Assembly: GCF_032854445.1 (NCBI RefSeq)
Contig: NC_088295.1
Location: 44,071,385-44,131,384 of the forward strand
Direction of reading: 5' to 3'
Length of the DNA stretch: 60,000 nt
Source of the DNA: Liolophura sinensis
Taxonomy: Eukaryota > Mollusca > Polyplacophora > Chitonida > Chitonidae
Shown: positions 59,501 to 60,000 of the stretch, piece by piece
How positions within the stretch are numbered: position 1 is the stretch's first letter
Layout of the letters: each line of letters starts with the position of its first letter
Made by a program: the position numbers and the translations under genes
Notes under the pieces: generated by a model
What the model saw: only the letters and a program-made list of their open reading frames with translations
Told to the model about the DNA's origin: nothing
Database searches by the model: none

Positions 59501-60000
59501 GTCACACTTTTGTTACCAAGTATCGATAACAGAGAATATTCTGACCACTTGTCTTAAGAGATGGTCTGCAAACCATGGCACTAGATTTAAAATCCATCAC
59601 AGCTGATTATCTACCTCATACAAATCCTGCTTTTGCATTCTCCATCTTTCACTGAATTTGCATTCAACAGTCAATAAATGTTTTTAATGTCCAATAGTAT
59701 CAATATTTTATTATAATGCAAATGTTTATATACTTTCATATATTCACCCAACACTATTATCATTCTATAATGCATCAATTCCTCTTAGCTAATTTTAAAT
59801 CAAACGAGAAGTCCACAATATATAAGCAAACGTAAATTTCAGAATATCTGTACCCTCGTACTGCTAGTTTATATACACTATCAAAATTGATTTTCACCTG
59901 GTCTCCCAGTATTCTGTACTTCTGAATCATGCTATGTGAATACTAAAATAAATAAAATCAAACTTATCACTCACTGGTAAATCTCGTGTCCGTGACAGCA
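20482..60000 (-). CDS. VPS13D: Intermembrane lipid transfer protein VPS13D, C-terminal 1,966 residues (partial)
   Basis: 42 exons with unbroken phase from the right edge to TGA at 20484-20482; coordinates are in the exon entries. VPS13D bridges ER to mitochondria, peroxisomes and lipid droplets, moves phospholipid along a hydrophobic groove, and is needed for mitochondrial shape and clearance. Numbered within the window fragment: end of the rod region (1-286); a UBA domain (about 290-328, with LHNLGFRPADCEKALLASGG), which among VPS13 paralogues marks VPS13D; beta-rich VAB/SHR-BD repeats (about 430-1300, with SISAPYWLVNRCGLPLIF and QFEEHELARS); the VPS13 C-terminal region (about 1500-1760, with LGSVDFLGNPLGLFNDMAEG); and a PH-like end (about 1790-1966). 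The UBA domain binds ubiquitin and the VAB region binds Miro in known VPS13D. Introns not listed separately hold nothing recognisable. The N-terminal half is outside the window. Several exons adjoin arrays of copied splice junctions. Confidence 0.95.
21176..21378. repeat. MITE-like element, subfamily A (reverse orientation)
   Basis: GTAATTCTTCAACCTATTTG at left, GAAAAGGATGAGGAAATTG at right, CCAACCAATGTAGTTTTGTC inside. Confidence 0.75.
21551..21669 (-). CDS. VPS13D: VPS13D exon w41
   Basis: GMKRYYVELIMHSSSSSSSR, PQVRCDKEKIAQK. Phase 1 to 0, donor AAG|GTAAAA. Confidence 0.92.
22173..22342 (-). CDS. VPS13D: VPS13D exon w40 (PH-like region)
   Basis: YITMEQLRATYEDSLRALIT, SEQVYFLKKGEPDTDNIVFK, KYRELRNCRSVTREM. 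Phase 2 to 1. Confidence 0.93.
22951..23204 (-). CDS. VPS13D: VPS13D exon w39
   Basis: GFFTGLGKGVVGTVTKPVTG, VLDFASEAASAVRDTS, RIRDRRCCLGPGGLLPVYSH. Phase 0 to 2, donor GAT|GTAAGT. Joins the C-terminal region to the PH-like domain. Confidence 0.97.
23244..23373 (-). repeat. tRNA-derived SINE tail and body fragment
   Basis: ATTGACTGGTGTTTTACGAC, ATACTCAAGAATATTTAGCT, GGCCATCAGCAGGTTGCTGG. Confidence 0.75.
23775..23981 (-). CDS. VPS13D: VPS13D exon w38
   Basis: 69 codons: VTGSLSDGLGTVTMDEKHNQ, GHLVAGIKGLGYGLFGGLTS, IVSQTYEGTREDGIE. Phase 0 to 0. Confidence 0.96.
24113..24397. repeat. 26-bp minisatellite
   Basis: About eleven units of AGCCATAGAAGATTCACAGA plus TTTAAC, with a higher-order alternation of TTTAAC and TTTATC ends. 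Confidence 0.95.
24835..25002 (-). CDS. VPS13D: VPS13D exon w37 (VPS13 C-terminal region)
   Basis: 56 codons: ELKSQAAKILGSVDFLGNPL, GLFNDMAEGISGLIKDGNLG, GLVKNVAHGFSNSAAK. One of the most conserved parts of all VPS13 proteins. Confidence 0.97.
25544..25617 (-). CDS. VPS13D: VPS13D exon w36
   Basis: DPFVRSHPFETTTFLFNEMK, RHYTE. Phase 1 to 0, donor GAG|GTAAGT. Confidence 0.92.
26080..26261 (-). CDS. VPS13D: VPS13D exon w35
   Basis: RYYFGILKINISRLALSMVT, KLPSDLQAIKTSMAMPLVKF, EEAKVDL. Phase 2 to 1. The donor CTAG|GTCAGT is duplicated 22 bases downstream. Confidence 0.95.
26310..26470. repeat. Dispersed repeat fragment
   Basis: CTTGATTGTTGTGTAATACC matches the start of the repeat at 2080. GGTCAGTTTTACTGGTGGGG is related to the repeat at 31360. 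The interior is too diverged to define. Confidence 0.45.
26642..26778 (-). CDS. VPS13D: VPS13D exon w34
   Basis: HLIVSMKKLTVQLEEKVLWR, LLQFVGYNQTDPEL. Phase 0 to 2. The acceptor TATGCTAG has a poor pyrimidine tract, but phase and homology fix it. Confidence 0.92.
26890..27157 (+). repeat. Full-length young tRNA-derived SINE with target duplication
   Basis: TATAATAGACCT flanks it at 26878-26889 and 27158-27169. Head GCCTCCGTGGCTCAGTTGG (A box TGGCTCAGTTGG), B box GAGTTCAAGTCC, body TGGTCGTGGGTTTCCCCTGG, tail AAAACACCAATC and a run of A. It serves as the reference copy for the family here. Confidence 0.95.
27251..27461. repeat. MITE-like element, subfamily A
   Basis: CTAATTCTTCAACCTTTCTG at left, GTGGAAAGGTTTAAAAATTAC-like right end, GACAAAACTACATTGACTGG inside. 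Confidence 0.75.
27584..27730 (-). CDS. VPS13D: VPS13D exon w33
   Basis: 49 codons: IDSQMLGSLRQVLLYVTPQS, NITAHKIHNTKWNAEIFR. Phase 0 to 0, donor AGA|GTAAGT. Confidence 0.94.
28577..28726 (-). CDS. VPS13D: VPS13D exon w32
   Basis: 50 codons: LTLNLKGGLGISLVNKVPEE, LIYISLQGIQVILTSTRTDA. Phase 0 to 0, donor CAG|GTAAGT. Confidence 0.95.
28795..28966 (-). repeat. tRNA-derived SINE, 5'-truncated
   Basis: TTTATTTATTTGATAAGTGT, ACTCAAGAATATTTCACTTA, ACCATCCGCAGGTTGCTGGA, ending in GCCAGCATGAACTGCACTT. Confidence 0.85.
29030..29137 (-). CDS. VPS13D: VPS13D exon w31
   Basis: 36 codons, phase 0 to 0: KVVNSDGDWLLCGDDMKALS, then a polar stretch to DLH. Poorly conserved linker, supported by splice sites GCAG and CAT|GTAAGC. 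Confidence 0.85.
29244..29366 (-). repeat. 5'-truncated SINE with 12-bp target duplication
   Basis: TACAACAAATCT flanks the element at 29232-29243 and 29367-29378. Only tail and part of the body are present (CTATTTATTTATTTGATTAA to CCATGACCATCCACAG), the usual outcome of LINE-driven truncated insertion. Confidence 0.9.
29673..29839 (-). CDS. VPS13D: VPS13D exon w30
   Basis: AIAVIGPFPKKTEFVPLHML, RPGSGCLAVHILMDGPTRVL, QISD. Phase 1 to 0. Confidence 0.95.
30075..30147 (-). CDS. VPS13D: VPS13D exon w29
   Basis: DGRLCCSLGDLTVQAIAGVD, GLQD. Phase 0 to 1, donor GATG|GTAAGT. Confidence 0.9.
30341..30405 (-). repeat. SINE head fragment
   Basis: GACTTGAGCTCACAGTCATT and GTGAGAGGCTCCTGGGTCAT correspond to the B-box part of the SINE on the minus strand. 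Confidence 0.75.
30713..30934 (-). CDS. VPS13D: VPS13D exon w28
   Basis: 74 codons, phase 0 to 0: EQGKRSQLWRMTSKGLLEHE, VLDIADIAAQPERMVPLMLK, RRRSTQTWSFSQ. Confidence 0.96.
31360..31540. repeat. Old dispersed repeat
   Basis: Starts like a diverged SINE tail (AATTGGTGATTCATGCAGTA, CTCAAGAATTTTACAC). It continues with GGTGAGGAAACC..AGTGG and GAGTAAAACCACTGAC, words that also occur near 10470 and 26400. Confidence 0.45.
31727..31820 (-). CDS. VPS13D: VPS13D exon w27
   Basis: FVHPVERPGNLSERRLVLDV, QHNNHVVFRKK. Phase 2 to 0, acceptor GATACAG, donor AAG|GTAAAC. Confidence 0.88.
32024..32183 (-). CDS. VPS13D: VPS13D exon w26
   Basis: NYSWDEPTLPPHITVKVQGG, EQLCYQNFIYLAATATFEK. Phase 1 to 2; the YSWDEPT motif is a VPS13 hallmark. 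Confidence 0.95.
32539..32611 (-). CDS. VPS13D: VPS13D exon w25
   Basis: VPVVFYQSKITSEALRTVVR, ENTS. Phase 0 to 1, donor CAT|GTGAGT. Confidence 0.9.
33008..33134 (-). CDS. VPS13D: VPS13D exon w24
   Basis: LLLKVEILLERSTFFIVFTD, SEELPPPFRIDNCSD. Phase 2 to 0, donor GAC|GTTTGT. Confidence 0.94.
33764..33930 (-). CDS. VPS13D: VPS13D exon w23
   Basis: DSGRFLLAMPNCYLPYHWPR, LDLDQLLCVRLAEKPSCMWS. Phase 0 to 2, donor GAG|GTAATA. Not in a long ORF. Confidence 0.92.
34512..34656 (-). CDS. VPS13D: VPS13D exon w22
   Basis: VYNVGIDVRQGRGLFRDTHI, FVPRYEIDNRSRHKLAISQR. Phase 2 to 0, donor AAG|GTAAGT. Confidence 0.96.
36058..36138 (-). CDS. VPS13D: VPS13D exon w21
   Basis: (W)CQRFSLESGSGFRQLHVMHH, PSNRPS(W). 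Phase 2 to 2. Donor GTG|GTTAGT gives the conserved join SNRPSW-VYNVGIDV. A stronger donor, ACA|GTAAGT, lies 69 bases on (exon then ending at 35989) and is also in frame. Confidence 0.85.
36393..36446 (-). CDS. VPS13D: VPS13D exon w20 (54 bases)
   Basis: CTMRVGSSVHGAEGCPN(W), phase 2 to 2, acceptor TTGACAG, donor CTG|GTAGGA. Very short; the expected order of the family is CTMR.G...HPEG.P.WCQ.FSL. Confidence 0.88.
38458..38478. repeat. Homopolymer run of 21 C
   Basis: Single-base run in the large intron, on the template side of VPS13D; the transcript carries the G run. Confidence 0.95.
40320..40515. repeat. MITE-like element, subfamily B
   Basis: CTAATTCTTCAACCTTTTC at left and GAAAAGGTTGAAAATTTAC at right form imperfect inverted repeats of about 19 bases. 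Confidence 0.8.
41571..41737 (-). CDS. VPS13D: VPS13D exon w19 (start of SHR-BD)
   Basis: VSISAPYWLVNRCGLPLIFK, AAGQFEEHELARSVSPLLFS: the most conserved block of VPS13 adaptor-binding domains. Phase 0 to 2, donor TT|GTAAGT. Confidence 0.97.
41992..42200. repeat. MITE-like element, subfamily A (reverse orientation)
   Basis: GTAATTCAGCAAAC at left, GAAAAGGTTGAGGAAAC at right, with CCAACCAAAGTAGTTTTG inside. Confidence 0.7.
42482..42661 (-). CDS. VPS13D: VPS13D exon w18
   Basis: 60 codons, phase 0 to 0: ADPSQHQHLGIRLENFPTCR, ELNIPPGTTQYKVKLRLQDL, LAAPRGGSLR. Found by reading the strand directly; it lies in no long ORF. Confidence 0.92.
43300..43495 (-). repeat. tRNA-derived SINE, diverged
   Basis: Tail-side GTTTGTTTGATTGGAGTTAT, ACTCAAGAATATTTCACTTA, body GGGGAAACCCACAACCATCA; the head is largely unrecognisable. 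Confidence 0.75.
43576..43777 (-). CDS. VPS13D: VPS13D exon w17
   Basis: FCVAVKRENYPEDSK, LPGHTISLQPTIVLINLLPI, IKSGKEAALLT. Phase 2 to 0, donor ACA|GTAAGT. Confidence 0.95.
44605..44806 (-). CDS. VPS13D: VPS13D exon w16
   Basis: FTMLEIPVNGKVPIPLRHVP, RLWIKPSDWSVEFCDRAIHW. Phase 1 to 2, donor ACAG|GTAAGC. Confidence 0.94.
44994..45955 (+). repeat. Pyrimidine-rich minisatellite of about 960 bp
   Basis: Built from the words CTCCTATAATCC, AACCTCTTGCAATCTTCTAT, CTCCTATAACCCTCCATCTC and CTACAATCCT in higher-order units. The sense strand is almost free of G, giving strong strand asymmetry in the VPS13D intron. Confidence 0.95.
46216..46369 (-). CDS. VPS13D: VPS13D exon w15
   Basis: GSALPPARIVFDVQQEGSAK, KVVTVRSALMLVNQLPSTVN. 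Phase 0 to 1. An alternative acceptor 66 bases upstream (exon then starting at 46435) would add 22 residues in frame. Confidence 0.92.
46370..46440 (-). repeat. 66-bp duplication of the exon w15 acceptor and exon start
   Basis: The upstream copy, CTTTTCCAG|GGTTCTGCCATGCC, mirrors TTTTTTCAAG|GGTTCTGCCCTACC. It encodes GSAMPLACIVFYIQ against GSALPPARIVFDVQ and stays open to the exon. Confidence 0.92.
46892..47124 (+). mobile_element. Non-autonomous mariner-type element, 233 bp
   Basis: Perfect terminal inverted repeats begin CAGGGTGTCCCAGAAGTC and extend through CATGCAC at both ends; TA precedes the left end. The interior encodes NKLTVQERVELVFMLGRDGA and THHSLAQAFNLNLD. This matches the start of the helix-turn-helix domain found at the N-terminus of many mariner-like transposases. 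The frame stops inside the right repeat, so no transposase can be made. Confidence 0.85.
47271..47474. repeat. MITE-like element, subfamily A, abutting a splice donor
   Basis: Left end CTAATTCCCCACCCTTATCGC, right end GAAAAGGTTGAAGAATTAC. The interior shares GACAAAACTACATTG and TCAGTCTACACAGA with the copies at 21176, 27251 and 41992. Confidence 0.8.
47480..47614 (-). CDS. VPS13D: VPS13D exon w14
   Basis: KSHELRVHQLVVKVDGWQRV, SPVSVDKVGVYFRHAAAE. 45 codons, phase 0 to 0. A MITE-like element begins within about six bases of its donor CAG|GTAGTG. Confidence 0.94.
47640..47995. repeat. Degenerate 40-odd-bp tandem repeat
   Basis: Repeated variants of GTTTACAAAGCAATGATTGC followed by TGTATTGAGAACT. 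Identity is low and the borders are vague. Confidence 0.6.
48110..48600 (-). repeat. 113-bp tandem array of partial exon w13 copies with donors
   Basis: Donor-equivalent positions on the plus strand are 48114, 48227, 48340, 48453 and the true one, 48547. Steps are 113, 113, 113 and 94; the last is short by a 19-base deletion. Each unit keeps CCCTTCTTCATACAGGACAG and AAAATGAGGCAC plus a donor (one changed to GC). Each is preceded by an acceptor-like CCTTCTTCAGCAG. Confidence 0.95.
48553..48679 (-). CDS. VPS13D: VPS13D exon w13
   Basis: VPSGNRSQKLDEAYIQATSW, RMVSPGQQVPFFIQDREKMR, HK. Phase 2 to 0, donor AAG|GTGAGC. The 3' half is copied four times in the following intron. Confidence 0.93.
49085..49402 (-). 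repeat. 34-bp tandem array of splice-donor/exon-end copies
   Basis: On the plus strand ACTTAC (minus GTAAGT) occurs at 49098, 49132, 49166, 49200, 49234, 49268, 49302, 49334 and 49368. Steps are 34 bases, with one of 32 and a following 34. The last is the true donor of exon w12. Each unit is a copy of the exon end TTCCTGACAGTGACAACCAC plus the donor. Confidence 0.95.
49374..49541 (-). CDS. VPS13D: VPS13D exon w12
   Basis: Ser/Pro-rich start, then RRVPFVPFTLRNETGSTLWF and LTVTTTPS(K). Donor CTAA|GTAAGT is the first of nine donors spaced about 34 bases apart. Reading on past the real donor meets TAA at once. Confidence 0.94.
49829..49928 (-). CDS. VPS13D: VPS13D exon w11
   Basis: VLNFNLTSTLIDQYSKTKSV then WTEDYYKVTD, phase 1 to 2, donor GACAG|GTAAAG. 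Confidence 0.94.
50058..50213 (+). repeat. tRNA-derived SINE, 5'-truncated
   Basis: ATGGGAAGGTCTGACAGCAA, GGGTTTCCTCCCAAGC, CGGTTTCCTCCCACCAT, and a tail TAAAACACCACTCAAACAAA. Confidence 0.8.
50502..50554 (-). CDS. VPS13D: VPS13D exon w10 (53 bases)
   Basis: CNVVWEQVDNKLDVLIS, phase 2 to 1, acceptor CGACAG, donor CAG|GTAGGA. Short and missed by ORF calling. Confidence 0.85.
51082..51199 (-). CDS. VPS13D: VPS13D exon w9
   Basis: FQLTGDYYNRALSGWEPFVE then PWR; the DYYN.ALS.WEP.VEPW signature is strongly conserved in VPS13 proteins. Confidence 0.95.
51485..52650. repeat. Pair of diverged direct repeat modules
   Basis: Both modules open with TTATTATTATTC. They share a CAGCCATATTGGATTTTTTA / CGGCCATCTTGGATTTTCAT block and a GGAAGCTCACCATTGGTCAA / AAAGCTCGCTATTGGGTGAA block, in the same order. 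The junction contains CCGAAACTGCTTTGCAGTTC. It looks like a transposable element present in tandem, but no class is evident. Confidence 0.6.
52720..54150. repeat. Three diverged direct repeats
   Basis: Blocks near 52979, 53655 and 53905 repeat, in order, ATCAAAATGCAAAAAAACGC, GTTACAGCTGTAAAGCT, a GCTATACATGTA-like word, and GGCAGATTTACCACATTTGG. Spacing is uneven and identity low. Confidence 0.6.
54820..54901 (-). CDS. VPS13D: VPS13D exon w8
   Basis: Too short for an ORF call. LKATSICICFIDDCQDADVP then LAEISFN, phase 0 to 1, donor GTAAGT. Confidence 0.9.
55467..55648 (-). CDS. VPS13D: VPS13D exon w7 (UBA domain)
   Basis: DQKVQQLHNLGFRPADCEKA then LLASGGRINDAAIWLTSH: the three-helix UBA pattern with the LGF turn. 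It ends ITALE at donor GAG|GTAGAA; the open frame runs on past the donor, but homology resumes in exon w8. Confidence 0.93.
55845..55935. promoter_or_regulatory. Cluster of four CCAAT words in an intron
   Basis: CCAAT occurs at about 55852, 55870, 55903 and 55927, three of them as (G/A)CCAATCA. This is the NF-Y type of site. It may be chance or the remnant of a local repeat. Confidence 0.3.
56526..56655 (-). CDS. VPS13D: VPS13D exon w6
   Basis: VSFNTMNIRLSYHDLKLFLS and ILNTLPKLADQ; acceptor CTCTAAG, donor ACACAG|GTAGAA, phase 1 out. Confidence 0.92.
57075..57314 (-). CDS. VPS13D: VPS13D exon w5
   Basis: 80 codons, phase 0 to 0. Contains LQSLEVFSCSLEAEEETALS and IIDPMTISIELNANP. Confidence 0.93.
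57424..57556. repeat. 45-bp tandem repeat, three units
   Basis: CATCAGGAATATTTACTAGG begins at 57431, 57476 and 57521 (the third with one change). Confidence 0.95.
57707..57805 (-). CDS. VPS13D: VPS13D exon w4
   Basis: 33 codons, phase 0 at both ends: VQAPFELRMNVTDTEFVVVE then TSAVILK. Confidence 0.92.
58214..58400 (-). repeat. tRNA-derived SINE lacking its tail
   Basis: ATTCCGGAGGAATCCGGGCA, ACGGCCATCTGCAGGTTGCT, CTCCTGGGTCATTACGCTGC, CTAACCAACTTAGCCACA. TAGATTTG flanks both ends. Confidence 0.85.
58540..58625 (-). repeat. Degenerate repeats of the exon w3 splice donor
   Basis: On the minus strand, CAG|GTTTGTAACAG at the true donor is followed by CAGGTTTTTGTAACGG, TGGGTTTGTAATAG, AAGGGTTTTAACAG and AAGGGTTGTGC at steps of about 18-21 bases. 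Confidence 0.7.
58622..58761 (-). CDS. VPS13D: VPS13D exon w3
   Basis: Ser/Pro/Lys-rich linker, VESKTPEKKPFIRSQSDS to GGIVTKRGPYIEQ. Donor CAG|GTTTGT is followed by diverged repeats of itself (58540-58625). Confidence 0.87.
59121..59345 (-). CDS. VPS13D: VPS13D exon w2
   Basis: Acceptor ATTTCAG; encodes VPQNKRPNVFANILKPSD and later FSRFTALLNNMRLMCIVDWL, the rod segment before the UBA region. Donor CAGAGGG|GTACTG, phase 1. Confidence 0.9.
59975..60000 (-). CDS. VPS13D: VPS13D exon w1 (cut by window edge)
   Basis: Reads AVTDTRFT then leaves one base (A) before donor GTGAGT. The base joins exon w2 to give Asn, and the frame continues correctly. Confidence 0.8.

Overview
This is eukaryotic nuclear DNA: intron-rich genes, AT-rich introns, GT-AG splice sites and many dispersed repeats. 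The repeats point to a mollusc, with other lophotrochozoans not excluded. They include a tRNA-derived SINE with an A box, a B box and a tail ending in AAAACACCAATC(AAA), present in about 15 copies, and a piece of a second dispersed repeat that I associate with molluscan genomes (106-325). Species cannot be told from the sequence.

Layout. (1) Minus strand, 483-2607: the first two coding exons of NSUN4, the mitochondrial rRNA m5C methyltransferase; the catalytic part lies left of the window. (2) 2608-5583: a divergent intergenic/promoter region. It presumably holds an unseen 5' non-coding exon of the next gene, and it carries an exact 170-bp tandem duplication and SINEs. (3) Plus strand, 5624-14396: a six-exon gene for a 1,228-residue nuclear protein with AT-hook-like motifs and ten C2H2 zinc fingers, not assigned to a named family. 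Its poly(A) signal is at 14927. (4) 14950-16190: convergent intergenic DNA with two SINEs. (5) Minus strand, about 16190-60000: the 3' half of VPS13D, the bridge-like lipid transfer protein. I reconstructed 42 exons with continuous phase, giving the C-terminal 1,966 residues: UBA domain, adaptor-binding (VAB/SHR-BD) repeats, VPS13 C-terminal region, PH-like end and stop codon. The N-terminal half lies right of the window. Most of these exons are only partly visible, or not visible, as long ORFs; they were placed by homology plus splice phase.

NSUN4 and VPS13D both serve mitochondria, but nothing here shows that they are co-regulated. The zinc-finger gene is arranged head-to-head with NSUN4 and tail-to-tail with VPS13D.

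The most unusual signal is recurrent copying of exon-intron junctions into the adjoining intron. The zinc-finger gene has a 98-bp array of splice-acceptor/exon-start copies exactly in register with the true exon. VPS13D has a 34-bp array of nine splice donors, a 113-bp array of partial exons with donors, a 66-bp in-frame duplicated acceptor, a 22-bp duplicated donor and a degenerate donor-proximal array. NSUN4 intron 1 holds a 67-bp copy of part of exon 2 (62/67 identical). The window also holds a MITE-like family with ends near TAATTCTTCAACC, one copy of which abuts a VPS13D splice donor, and a 233-bp mariner-type element that retains the start of a transposase.
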